Assembly: GCA_945901935.1 (NCBI GenBank)
Contig: CAMDLX010000007.1
Coordinates: 1 to 46,568 of the forward strand
DNA from: Bifidobacterium breve
GTDB taxonomy: Bacteria > Actinomycetota > Acidimicrobiia > Acidimicrobiales > Microtrichaceae
Length of the DNA stretch: 46,568 nt
Direction: 5' to 3'
Below are positions 37,253-45,350 of the stretch, one piece after another. The stretch's first letter is position 1, and the number at the start of each line of letters is the position of its first letter. The notes beneath the pieces were generated by a model. The model saw only the letters and a list, made by a program, of their open reading frames with translations, did not search any database and was not told where the DNA came from. The translations under genes were made by a program, and so were the position numbers.

Positions 37253-38394
37253 TGCAATCGATCGGCGTTGATCGACGCAGCATCTCTGGGTTTCGCGGTC
37301 GGGACGTGTCCTCTGCTTGGAAGCACATCGACATCGTTTTACTTGTAGCCACCGCACTGGTGCTGCTGTTCGGGCTAGTGATGGTCTACAGCGCGACGCG
37401 TAGGTTCCCCGGGGGAACTGGGATCCTGCTTCGGCAAGGATTGTTTGTTGTTGTTGGCATCGCTGCAATGTTTGGCGTATCGCTCATCGATTATCGCCGA
37501 ATCGCTGACTGGTGGCAGATCATTTATGGGGTGGCGATGTTGGTGCTAGCTGGAGTGCTGTCACCCTTGGGATCGCTGGGCGCATTTGGAACAAAGGGCT
37601 GGTACGCCTTCGGCCCGCTCGTGTTTCAACCCGTCGAGATTGCCAAACTTGCAACGGTGCTAGCAGTTGCTTCGTACCTCGGTTCGGTAGACCGGGTGGA
37701 TCTGCGACGACTCGGAACAGCGCTGGTTTTGCTTGTCGTACCGATGGGGCTCACGATGCTGCAGCCAGACCTGGGCTCTGCTCTGGTGTTCATCGTTGTT
37801 GGCCTCGGCATGTTGGTCGTGGGCGGTGTACGCATGCGCCACCTGTCTATTCTGGTCATTCTTGGTGTAGTCGCTGTCTTCGGCATTTTGCAGAGCAGCG
37901 CTCTGGATCAGTACCAAAAGGATCGCCTGACAGCCTTTGCTAACCCAGACGGCGTCTCGGCCAAGGCCCGCTACAACATCGATCAGGCTCAGACTGCAAT
38001 CTCTTCGGGTGGTTTGACGGGTTATGGACTCGGGAAGGGGCCGTCAACTCGCTTGGGGTACGTGCCAGCGCAGCAGACGGACTTCATCTTTACTGTGGCG
38101 GGCGAGGAATTCGGGTTCGTTGGATCAGGACTCTTGCTGATTCTGTTTGCAATCATGATCTGGCGAATCTGGAGAGCGGCCCAACTAGCGGCTGACTCGA
38201 TGGGTACCTTGTTGTGTATTGGCGTGATGTCGATGTTTTTGTTCCATATTTTCGAAAACGTGGGCATGAATCTGGGAATTATGCCTGTCACTGGAATCCC
38301 CCTGCCGCTGGTCTCTCAGGGGGGATCGGCCGTAGTCGCGTCGTGTATTGCCTTAGGCCTCGTGCAGTCAGTGCATATGCACCGCTACGCCTAA
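37252..38394 (+). CDS. rodA: Rod-shape determining peptidoglycan glycosyltransferase RodA
   Basis: SEDS-family glycan polymerase partner of PBP2. The 380-residue product has about ten membrane segments, LVMVYSATRRFP in the first, and GWYAFGPLVFQPVEIAKLA, the conserved loop with the FQPxE motif. It also has QPDLGSALVFI and TDFIFTVAGEEFGFVG, a SEDS-family hallmark. The final motif MPVTGIPLPLVSQGGS ends the protein. Its length (380) is normal for RodA rather than FtsW. It ends the mre unit, before a terminator-like hairpin. Confidence 0.95.
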   Translation: MQSIGVDRRSISGFRGRDVSSAWKHIDIVLLVATALVLLFGLVMVYSATRRFPGGTGILLRQGLFVVVGIAAMFGVSLIDYRRIADWWQIIYGVAMLVLAGVLSPLGSLGAFGTKGWYAFGPLVFQPVEIAKLATVLAVASYLGSVDRVDLRRLGTALVLLVVPMGLTMLQPDLGSALVFIVVGLGMLVVGGVRMRHLSILVILGVVAVFGILQSSALDQYQKDRLTAFANPDGVSAKARYNIDQAQTAISSGGLTGYGLGKGPSTRLGYVPAQQTDFIFTVAGEEFGFVGSGLLLILFAIMIWRIWRAAQLAADSMGTLLCIGVMSMFLFHIFENVGMNLGIMPVTGIPLPLVSQGGSAVVASCIALGLVQSVHMHRYA

Positions 38395-38886
38395 CGGCCC
38401 AAGGAACTGCCCTGCTAGTGATTCGCCGATCTACTGGCACGGCGATTGTGCTCCCGTGGCAGTAGACTAGGTGGATCATGTCCGCTCTTCAGGTCGAATT
38501 CACCAAGAATTCGGTCGATACCACTCCCTTTCCTCAAAGTTTCCTTGACTCCCTGTTTCACCTTGTGCTCAGGGCAGCCCGCGGATTCTTAGGAACGGTT
38601 CTGCGAAGCCAAGCCGAACCCGACTATCCGGGTGCGCTTACATCAACTGCTTCGAGCGTTGAATTTCTGAAGTCAGACATGGTGCATTTTTCGCAGCATC
38701 TAAGAAATCACGAGAACCATACGTTCGAGTCGATCAAGACCGTGGACCTGTCATACCCATCAACCTGCGCTCGTAGCCGGTTGAACCACCTTCATATAAA
38801 CGAACGACAGCTAGGCGCAGGACTCAGTGATCCTGCCAAAGCCGTCTCCACACGTGAGCGCGTTGGCGCCATGAGAGGAGTGTCCC
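38395..38886 (+). other. Gene-free 492-base region between rodA and rne
   Basis: No convincing gene here. It contains a terminator-like hairpin (38431-38465) and a tagact that may act as a -10 (38463-38468). Further on is a perfect 7-pair hairpin cgaattc-accaa-gaattcg (38495-38513) and an 8-base stem ggttctgc/gccgaacc (38597-38620, one mismatch). The longer part after about 38470 is probably the 5' leader of rne. A frame opening at 38478 runs into rne and looks fortuitous. Confidence 0.6.
38431..38465 (+). terminator. Terminator-like hairpin after rodA
   Basis: ctactggcacgg (38431-38442) pairs with ccgtggcagtag (38454-38465) around an 11-base loop, 11 of 12 pairs. It starts 37 bases after the rodA stop. 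The right arm runs into tagact, a possible -10 for rne. No T-run follows. Confidence 0.6.
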
Positions 38887-40776
38887 ATGTCGGACACCGA
38901 ATCGAATCCACCACAGGCTACAAACTCGGCCGCTGTACCTTCAGTGGTTCCACCACAGGCAGCCCAACCGGAGGCTCCTCGCAAGCCACAAATTGGGGAT
39001 TCCATGCCGGCCCCAAGGTCAGCCGCCCCAACTGCGACTCCCACAAGTACTTCCGCTAGTTCGGCAGAGCAAGGGGAGGGAACGACTGCAGCGCGCAAGC
39101 GGCGGCGTCGACGCGGCCGTGGCGGTGGCGGTGGCGGTGCTGCTGGCACAGGTGCACAGGCCGAGGCCGGCCAAGATGCGGGTGCACAGAACAACGGCGG
39201 TCAGAAGCAGGGCGGCCAGAATCAGGGCGGCCAGAATCAGGCCAGTCAAAAGCAGGGCGGCCAGAATCAGGGCAGTCAGAACGGCGGTCAGCGTCAGAGC
39301 GGCCAAAAGCAAGGCGGTCAGAATCAGGGCAGTCAGAACGGCGGTCAGCGTCAGGGCGGCCAAAAGCAGGGCGGTCAGAAGCAGGGCGGCCAACGTCAGG
39401 GGAATCGCCCCAAGCCCGTAGAAGCAGTGCTTCTAGATGAGGACCCCCTTCAGCTTGACGAGAAGACGCTCAAGCAGAGGGGCGGAAAGAGCCGCAACGG
39501 ACGTGCCGTCGGCCGCTTCCAAATGAATGTGCAGGTTCGAGGTGAGGCTACGCAAATCGCCATCCTCGAGGGCCGATCCTTGGTCGAGCACTATGTATCC
39601 AAGCCCACTGATGACACAACTCAGATTCACGGAAACATCTATATCGGCAAGGTAGAGAACGTGCTCCCAGGCATGGAAGCTGCGTTCATTGACATTGCAA
39701 CTCCCAAGAATGCGGTGCTCTATCGAAGCGATGTTGTCCACGATGCTTCAGAACTCGACAAGCGAGCTGAGCCGCCTCGGATTGAGGATGTTCTCAAGTC
39801 CAAGCAGTTGATTCTGTGCCAAGTCACCAAAAATCCCATTGCGCATAAGGGTGCTCGGCTCACACAAGAAGTCTCTCTGCCCGGCCGCTTTGTTGTGCTC
39901 GTTCCTAACTCGAGCACCTTTGGTATTTCCAAGCGCTTGCCGGATGATGAACGCAAGCGTCTCCGGCAGTTGCTCGATCGTGTCAAGCCTAAGCAGCATG
40001 GTGTGATTGTTCGCACAGCGGCTGAAGGGGTCACGGCAGAGGAGCTTGAACGCGACGTTGCCCGACTAGTCAAGCAATGGGATCGGATCTCTGACCTTGC
40101 TGCTAAGCAGAATCGGCCAGGCCTGTTGTACCGAGAGCCCGAACTGGCAGTGCGGTTTATCCGAGAAGAGTTCAGTGCCGAGTATCGGGCTGTCTTCATC
40201 GACGATGAAGCCCTGTATGCCGATGTGAAGGAGTACGTCGAAGCCGTAGCTCCCGCTCTTGCGGAGCGCGTCCAGTTCTACGATCGCTCAGCTGAGGCGC
40301 TGCCAATCTTTGAACGTTTCCATGTGATGGAGCAGCTTGCCAAGGCCGTGGATCGTAAGGTCTGGTTGCCTTCTGGTGGGTCGCTCATCATCGAAGCCAC
40401 CGAAGCTCTGACTGTTATAGACGTCAACACTGGCAGAAATGTTGGCTCTTCAAATCTGGAAGAAACAGTATTTCGCAACAACCTCGAGGCTGCTGAAGAG
40501 ATTGCACGTCAGCTGCGCCTGCGAGATATTGGCGGAATCATCGTTATTGACTTCATCGATATGGAAATCAAAGAGAATCGAGACCAAGTCGGCCGGCAGT
40601 TCCGTGAGGCGCTGAGTCGCGATAAGACCCGTACCCAAGTGTTTGCTATCTCTGAGCTTGGCCTCGTCGAAATGACCAGAAAGCGCATTGGCGAAGGGCT
40701 TTTGGAATCTGTCTCGACTATCTGTGAGCCCTGTGAAGGGCGAGGTGTCCTGCTGTCATCTGAGTTTCTGACCTAG
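38887..40776 (+). CDS. rne: Ribonuclease E/G family protein
   Basis: Endoribonuclease for mRNA decay and rRNA processing. The 629-residue protein has a low-complexity N-terminus (about residues 1-175), including a Gly/Gln repeat (104-171) preceded by an Arg-rich patch (RKRRRRRGRGG), then the S1 domain (about 220-300, GNIYIGKVENVLPGMEAAFID). The catalytic DNase-I-like domain has Asp512 (VIDVNTGR) and Asp555 (IVIDFID), and the zinc-link has Cys613 and Cys616 (CEPC). It ends soon after, with no E. coli-type C-terminal scaffold; the disordered region is at the N-terminus instead, as in many actinobacterial forms. GAGGAG precedes ATG 38887. Confidence 0.95.
   Translation: MSDTESNPPQATNSAAVPSVVPPQAAQPEAPRKPQIGDSMPAPRSAAPTATPTSTSASSAEQGEGTTAARKRRRRRGRGGGGGGAAGTGAQAEAGQDAGAQNNGGQKQGGQNQGGQNQASQKQGGQNQGSQNGGQRQSGQKQGGQNQGSQNGGQRQGGQKQGGQKQGGQRQGNRPKPVEAVLLDEDPLQLDEKTLKQRGGKSRNGRAVGRFQMNVQVRGEATQIAILEGRSLVEHYVSKPTDDTTQIHGNIYIGKVENVLPGMEAAFIDIATPKNAVLYRSDVVHDASELDKRAEPPRIEDVLKSKQLILCQVTKNPIAHKGARLTQEVSLPGRFVVLVPNSSTFGISKRLPDDERKRLRQLLDRVKPKQHGVIVRTAAEGVTAEELERDVARLVKQWDRISDLAAKQNRPGLLYREPELAVRFIREEFSAEYRAVFIDDEALYADVKEYVEAVAPALAERVQFYDRSAEALPIFERFHVMEQLAKAVDRKVWLPSGGSLIIEATEALTVIDVNTGRNVGSSNLEETVFRNNLEAAEEIARQLRLRDIGGIIVIDFIDMEIKENRDQVGRQFREALSRDKTRTQVFAISELGLVEMTRKRIGEGLLESVSTICEPCEGRGVLLSSEFLT
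39196..39399 (+). repeat. In-frame 15-base repeat array in rne (Gly-Gly-Gln repeats)
   Basis: Fourteen units (twelve of 15 bases and two of 12) spell GGQKQ, GGQNQ, GGQRQ and variants. Units such as ggcggccagaatcag recur exactly. The array keeps the frame and encodes a disordered, polar stretch between the Arg-rich patch and the S1 domain. Copy number is likely variable between strains. Confidence 0.95.
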
Positions 40777-40816
40777 GTCACAGATACTCAACGTGCATTC
40801 AGTAGGTCTCCTCCGG

Positions 40817-40822
40817 TAGAGT
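40817..40822 (+). promoter_or_regulatory. Predicted -10 element (TAGAGT) upstream of rplU
   Basis: TAGAGT lies ten bases before ATG 40833, as TACGAT does before tig; both share TCCACACC across the gap. No Shine-Dalgarno sequence is present, so a very short leader is expected. A TGCATT about 17 bases further up is a poor -35. Confidence 0.4.
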
Positions 40823-40832
40823 CCACACCTGT

Positions 40833-41141
40833 ATGTATGCAGTCGTGAAGTCCGGTGGAAAGCAATATCGTGTCGAGCAGGGTCAGCGCCTGCGTGTTGA
40901 GCGCTTGGGTGCGCCAGAGAGCGAGGTTGAGCTCCGTCCTGTGATGTTGGTGGACGGCGATACCGTGCTCGCTACCCCAGAGCAGCTCAAGGGAGCCACA
41001 GTCTCCGCTCGTGTGGTCGAAGAGGTGAGAGGGCCCAAGATCAACGCCTTCACCTATAAGAACAAGTCCAATAACCGTCGTCGGTGGGGTCACCGTCAGA
41101 CGTACTCGGCAATCGAGATCACCGGAATCTCTCGAGGCTAA
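40833..41141 (+). CDS. rplU: Ribosomal protein bL21
   Basis: Large-subunit ribosomal protein, 102 residues. YAVVKSGGKQYRVEQGQRLRVERL at the start and the C-terminal YKNKSNNRRRWGHRQTYSAIEITGI are the family signature. It pairs with rpmA 59 bases downstream, the near-universal L21-L27 arrangement beside obgE. It is 56 bases after rne and may have its own short-leader promoter. Confidence 0.97.
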   Translation: MYAVVKSGGKQYRVEQGQRLRVERLGAPESEVELRPVMLVDGDTVLATPEQLKGATVSARVVEEVRGPKINAFTYKNKSNNRRRWGHRQTYSAIEITGISRG

Positions 41142-41200
41142 GGGCATCGCCCTACCTCGCACTCGGTTCGGTACCTCCAAGCTAGGAAGAGAAAGCACTC

Positions 41201-41458
41201 ATGTCGAAGACCAAAGGTGGCGGTTCTACAAGGAACGGTCGTGATTCAGAGAGTAAGCGCCTCGGCGTCAAAGTATTCGACGGCGGCGTAGTTCACGCTG
41301 GGGCAATTATCGTGCGTCAGCGCGGAACAAAGATTCACCCCGGAGAAAACGTCGGCATCGGCGGCGACGACACCCTGTTTGCGCTAGCTGACGGCAAGGT
41401 CAAGTTCGGTTCACGACGCAATCGCAAGATCGTGAACGTCTTCCCTGCAGCTGAATAA
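41201..41458 (+). CDS. rpmA: Ribosomal protein bL27
   Basis: Large-subunit protein that reaches the peptidyl-transferase centre, 85 residues. The N-terminus is [23 protein letters not shown], with the RNGRDS signature, followed by [21 protein letters not shown]. There is no Firmicutes-type cleavable N-terminal extension. A ggaag at 41184-41188 serves the ATG. It converges on the dGTPase-like gene 12 bases downstream. Confidence 0.97.
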   Translation: MSKTKGGGSTRNGRDSESKRLGVKVFDGGVVHAGAIIVRQRGTKIHPGENVGIGGDDTLFALADGKVKFGSRRNRKIVNVFPAAE

Positions 41459-41470
41459 GCCTGCAGAAGG

Positions 41471-42625
41471 CTAGAGAATGCCGACCGGAAGGTCGTTGCG
41501 GTTCCAGCCCAAGAGTTGTTGAGCTTGTAAAAATGCGTATCGGTCAGTCATGCCACCTACATAGGTGACCGCCTGAGCGAGGGCCTCCTCCGAGTCGGAT
41601 TCTGGAGCCGTTTCTGTTGCTTGTAGTGCCGGCAACTGATTTGGGTGGGATCCGTGATGCTCAACGAGCGCACGTAGAATCCGAATCACGGTTGCGGACT
41701 GGGCGAGTGACTCGGCACGCATGTAGATCTTCTCGTAGTTGAACCGGCGAAATTCAGCGAGGGCTTCAGCCAACGAGTCGGTCATGCCGATCTGCCCGGT
41801 CTCCCTTGCAGCTTGAACTACAGCGGAGATGAACGAACTGAGCTGCTGGCTTCTGCGCTCCCCGCAGCGCTCGCGTACGAGTATCGGAAGTTCTTCTGGC
41901 ATCACGATTCCCACGTGTGCAGCATCTTCAAAGTCGTGGCATACATAGGCAATGCGGTCTGCCCAAGAGACAACCTCACCTTCGGGGGTGAGCGGTGCTG
42001 GCCGCGACCAAGAGTGATTGCGGATTCCGTCGAGCGTCTCGCTACACAAGTTGAGGGGCCGCAGCACAGTATCTGCACCCCAGACGGCGTGATCGTAGCC
42101 ACCGGGTATGTAGGGGGAGAATGCGTCTTCGCTTGCGTGGCCGCCTGGCCCGTGACCGCAGTCATGGCCCAGAGCGATTGCCTCGGTGAGCGCCAGATTG
42201 AGTCCAAGTGATCGAGAGATTGCCACGGCAACTTGAGCAACCTCGAGAGCGTGGGTGAGCCTGGTTCGTTGGTGATCCTCGGGAAACACAAAGACCTGGG
42301 TTTTGCCCGACAACCTTCGAAACGCCGGACTATGCAAGATGCGGTCTCGGTCGCGTTCGAAGCATGTGCGTTCTGGGTCTGGCTCTTCGGGTACGACTCG
42401 ATTGCCGGCTCCTGCAGAGGCCGTCGCTCCACGGACGAGTGTCAGTTCCTCTAGGTGTTCACGCGTAGCGCGGTTCATTCGCGCAGCGATTCCAATCTGG
42501 GCTGTGGAGTCAGAATGAGCCAGACGAATTGGTTTCTCGCCTATTTGATGGCCGCCCATCGTCGAAGCCCAGAGGGCTGTGCGGTCCTCAGGCTCTGTGT
42601 TGTTGTTCGGCTCTGAGTTGTTCAC
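41471..42625 (-). CDS. dgt: Deoxyguanosinetriphosphate triphosphohydrolase-like protein (HD domain)
   Basis: Predicted dNTP triphosphohydrolase. The 384-residue product has DRILHSPAFRRLSGKTQVF, then HD-domain metal ligands His125 (RLTHALEVAQ), His154-Asp155 (GHDCGHGPGGH) and an Asp in VVSWADRIAYVCHD. The N-terminal 60 residues are low in similarity. Physiological substrate uncertain, as for many of these proteins. It lies on the opposite strand between rpmA and obgE, which are usually adjacent. GTG 42625 has TAATAT six bases upstream and no ribosome-binding site. Confidence 0.9.
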   Translation of the reverse strand: MNNSEPNNNTEPEDRTALWASTMGGHQIGEKPIRLAHSDSTAQIGIAARMNRATREHLEELTLVRGATASAGAGNRVVPEEPDPERTCFERDRDRILHSPAFRRLSGKTQVFVFPEDHQRTRLTHALEVAQVAVAISRSLGLNLALTEAIALGHDCGHGPGGHASEDAFSPYIPGGYDHAVWGADTVLRPLNLCSETLDGIRNHSWSRPAPLTPEGEVVSWADRIAYVCHDFEDAAHVGIVMPEELPILVRERCGERRSQQLSSFISAVVQAARETGQIGMTDSLAEALAEFRRFNYEKIYMRAESLAQSATVIRILRALVEHHGSHPNQLPALQATETAPESDSEEALAQAVTYVGGMTDRYAFLQAQQLLGWNRNDLPVGIL

Positions 42626-42631
42626 ATGGCC

Positions 42632-42637
42632 ATATTA
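42632..42637 (-). promoter_or_regulatory. Predicted -10 element (TAATAT) for leaderless dgt
   Basis: Minus-strand TAATAT-ggccat-GTG. TAATAT is one base off the TATAAT consensus arrangement and has the strict TANNNT form. It lies divergent to the obgE element, 69 bases away. Confidence 0.5.
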
Positions 42638-42705
42638 GAAGCCCGATGGGACAGTCCACGCGGGCTGCTCTGGATCTGCATAGTGAGCGGAGTGCTGACT
42701 CGTCG

Positions 42706-42711
42706 TATCCT
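42706..42711 (+). promoter_or_regulatory. Predicted -10 element (TATCCT) for leaderless obgE
   Basis: TATCCT-tatgct-GTG, identical in hexamer and spacing to glpX. The GTG at 42718 is the start that matches the family, so the placement is independently supported. Confidence 0.5.
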
Positions 42712-42717
42712 TATGCT

Positions 42718-44241
42718 GTGTCGAACTTTGTAGATGAGTGTGGTCTAAACGTAAAAGGCGGAGATGGAGGCGCTGGATGTACCTCGTTCCGCCGAGAAGC
42801 GCACGTTGCCATGGGCGGCCCAGATGGGGGAGATGGTGGATCTGGGGGCGATGTTTGGTTAGTGGCGGACCGAAATGTTGCTTCGCTGTTGTCATTCCGA
42901 GATCACCCGCACCGTAAGGCAACCAACGGCTCACATGGCTCGGGCAAGAAGAAACACGGCCATGGTGGCGATGACCTCTTTGTCCATGTGCCCATCGGGA
43001 CCACGGTCAAAGACCGTGATGGAGAGATTCTGGCTGACCTTGTCCACGATCGTGACCGCTGGCTAGCAGCCGAGGGCGGCATCGGCGGAAAAGGCAATGC
43101 GAAATTCCTATCAAATAAGCGTCGCGCACCGGGGTTTGCTGAGCAGGGTGAGATTGGCCAAGAGCGCTGGATGTGGCTCGAACTCAAACTCATGGCAGAT
43201 GTTGCACTTGTTGGATTTCCAAACGTCGGAAAGTCCACGCTGATCTCACGTATTTCGGCGGCGCGCCCAAAGATTGCCGACTATCCGTTTACTACCTTGG
43301 TTCCGAACTTGGGTGTAGTTCGGATCAACGAGGGAAATGGTCTTGCCTTCGAGATGGTTGTTGCCGACATTCCTGGTCTGATTGAGGGCGCTGCCGAGGG
43401 TAGAGGTCTGGGCCATCAGTTCTTGCGGCATATCGAGCGAGCACGGGCGCTGGTCTTACTGCTGGATCTTTCTCCGCTCGCCGAGCGATCACCAGAAGAA
43501 CAAGAGCGGGTATTGCTGGCCGAACTAGAGAGTTACCGCCCCGATATGTTGGACCGTCCGCGGGTGCGCATTGGTTCGCGCTCCGATATGGCCGAGGGCG
43601 ACCAGGCCGCAGAATTCGATGGCCTCTCTGTGTCTGCAATCACTGGTGCTGGGGTGCCCCAACTTTTGGGTCTGCTGCGACGGGCAGTAGAAACTGCGCG
43701 AGCGAACGAGCCTGAATCCGATGGATTTGTGACGCTGCGTCCTGTCGCAGAGGGAATCAAGATTGGGAGAAGAGACGATGGCAGCTTCGAGGTGATCGGC
43801 CGTGAAGCTACCCGCGCAGTTGGGCTCTCTGATATGACCAATTCCGAGGCGCTCGATGTGGCTCGGGAACGACTCACCAAGCTTGGCGTCGATCGGGCGC
43901 TGGCTCGTGCTGGGGCTCGCAATGGCGATGTTGTGCATATTGCGAAGTTCAGCTTCGACTATGAATCGGACGACACACTCGAGGTTCAACCCTTTGACGA
44001 TGCGGCCCCAGTGGCTCGGCATCGTAGAAACCGTGAAGCCCATACGGGTGATTGGCTTGAGGAGGAACCACCCTCGGGAACACCTGGGGGCGGTATCTCG
44101 TATGTGAGCGAGTCTCAGGCCACCGAAGTAGATATGAACGACTCGGATATGAACGAATCGGACGTGAACGAATCGGACGTGGACGAATCCGACGTAGAGA
44201 CCGAAGTTATCTACGTGCAACGAGGGTCGAGCCCAACATGA
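42718..44241 (+). CDS. obgE: Obg family GTPase (CgtA) with an atypical G4 motif
   Basis: Ribosome-assembly and stress GTPase, 507 residues. The Obg fold (1-158) has FVDECGLNVKGGDGGAGC and GGPDGGDGGSGG; the G domain has G1 GFPNVGKST (166-174), G2 DYPFTTL, and G3 DIPG (217-220). The base-recognition motif expected as NKxD reads SRSD (287-290), and G5 reads SAI. An OCT domain follows (about 335-415), then an acidic tail with a five-residue repeat. GTG 42718 is chosen by alignment; an open frame to 42529 lies over dgt. The stop overlaps proB (ATGA). Confidence 0.95.
   Translation: MSNFVDECGLNVKGGDGGAGCTSFRREAHVAMGGPDGGDGGSGGDVWLVADRNVASLLSFRDHPHRKATNGSHGSGKKKHGHGGDDLFVHVPIGTTVKDRDGEILADLVHDRDRWLAAEGGIGGKGNAKFLSNKRRAPGFAEQGEIGQERWMWLELKLMADVALVGFPNVGKSTLISRISAARPKIADYPFTTLVPNLGVVRINEGNGLAFEMVVADIPGLIEGAAEGRGLGHQFLRHIERARALVLLLDLSPLAERSPEEQERVLLAELESYRPDMLDRPRVRIGSRSDMAEGDQAAEFDGLSVSAITGAGVPQLLGLLRRAVETARANEPESDGFVTLRPVAEGIKIGRRDDGSFEVIGREATRAVGLSDMTNSEALDVARERLTKLGVDRALARAGARNGDVVHIAKFSFDYESDDTLEVQPFDDAAPVARHRRNREAHTGDWLEEEPPSGTPGGGISYVSESQATEVDMNDSDMNESDVNESDVDESDVETEVIYVQRGSSPT
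44131..44190 (+). repeat. 15-base tandem repeat at the obgE 3' end
   Basis: Four in-frame units, gatatgaacgactcg, gatatgaacgaatcg, gacgtgaacgaatcg and gacgtggacgaatcc, encoding DMNDS, DMNES, DVNES and DVDES in the acidic tail. A decaying fifth unit (gacgtagag) follows. Confidence 0.92.
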
Positions 44242-45329
44242 GGTTGGTAGTCAAGATTGGTTCCTCGAGTCTGACCAATGACGACGGGGTCATTGCTTCA
44301 GAGTCCATTCATAAGCTCAGCATTGAGTTGGCAGAATTGCGCTCCATGGGCCATGAGGTCGTGGTTGTCTCTTCCGGGGCTGTGGCCTCGGGGTTGCCAC
44401 TTCTTGGTTTTGATGCAGCTTCGCGTCCGACTGACTCAACCACGCTTCAGGCCGTCTCGGCCGTAGGTCAGGCTCGCCTGATGCAGACCTGGAACGAGCA
44501 ACTCGCTGAGCAGGGCCTTGTCGCAGGACAGGTCCTGTTAGCTCCTCATGACTTTATGGTGCGCGCTCAGTATCTGTTTGCCCGAGGCACACTCGAACGT
44601 CTCATCGAACTCGGAGTGATTCCCGTGGTCAATGAAAACGATGCAGTCGCAGACGATGAGATTCGCTTTGGCGACAACGATCGCATTGCGGCCCTTGTTG
44701 CGCACCTCATCTCTGCAGATCTGCTCGTCTTGCTGACGGATATGCCGGGTCTGATGAATGCTGATCCCCGCAGCACTGTGCAAGCCTCGCTGATCGAAGA
44801 GATCATCGAGATTGATCACGAACTTGAGCAGTTGGCCGGGGGAGCCGGATCTGCTCGCGGTAGTGGCGGGATGGCCTCGAAGTTGTCTGCTGCCAAGATC
44901 GCCGCATGGTCTGGAGTTCGAACTGTGATCGCTGCTGCATCGCGGCCAGAGGTTCTGCGTGATGCTGTCAATCAGGTTCCTGGTGTGGGAACCACGATTC
45001 ATGCTCGCGACAATCAGTTATCGGCCCGAAAGCTCTGGATTGCATTTGCGCTGCCATCGGCGGGTCGGATTCACGTGGATGCCGGTGCAGTCAAAGCTCT
45101 GAGCCAAGGTGGAACTTCTTTGCTAGCTGCCGGGGTGAGGTCAGTTGACGGGCAGTTCGAGGCGTTCGAGGCTGTAGAGATCGTCGACGAATCCGGCTCT
45201 GTGATCGCCAAGGGCTTGACGCGATTGAATGCCCAGTCGGTTCAAGAACTCGCGGGTCGTCGCTCCTCTGAGTTGGCAGGCCGCTCAGGCGAGATCGTGC
45301 ACTGCGATGATCTCGTTATCCTGCCCTAG
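44238..45329 (+). CDS. proB: Glutamate 5-kinase
   Basis: First step of proline synthesis. The 363-residue product has the amino-acid-kinase domain (about 1-250) with VVKIGSSSLT, VVSSGAVASG, PVVNENDAV and GSGGMASKLSAA. A C-terminal PUA domain (about 275-360) ends in GEIVHCDDLVIL. The ATG overlaps the obgE stop, so it is translationally coupled. proA is not in the window. Convergent pspA ends 21 bases away. Confidence 0.96.
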   Translation: MRLVVKIGSSSLTNDDGVIASESIHKLSIELAELRSMGHEVVVVSSGAVASGLPLLGFDAASRPTDSTTLQAVSAVGQARLMQTWNEQLAEQGLVAGQVLLAPHDFMVRAQYLFARGTLERLIELGVIPVVNENDAVADDEIRFGDNDRIAALVAHLISADLLVLLTDMPGLMNADPRSTVQASLIEEIIEIDHELEQLAGGAGSARGSGGMASKLSAAKIAAWSGVRTVIAAASRPEVLRDAVNQVPGVGTTIHARDNQLSARKLWIAFALPSAGRIHVDAGAVKALSQGGTSLLAAGVRSVDGQFEAFEAVEIVDESGSVIAKGLTRLNAQSVQELAGRRSSELAGRSGEIVHCDDLVILP

Positions 45330-45350
45330 GCGGGCTCGTCCGAACGAAAC

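Noticed and set aside
38478-39059. 193-codon frame starting in the rodA-rne spacer
   Set aside because: It runs 173 bases into rne in another frame and has no recognisable domain or ribosome-binding site.
39196-39399. CRISPR-like array in rne
   Set aside because: Units are contiguous, in frame, and encode a protein repeat.
42529-42717. N-terminal extension of obgE
   Set aside because: It lies over dgt, shows no Obg similarity, and the family begins at the GTG at 42718.
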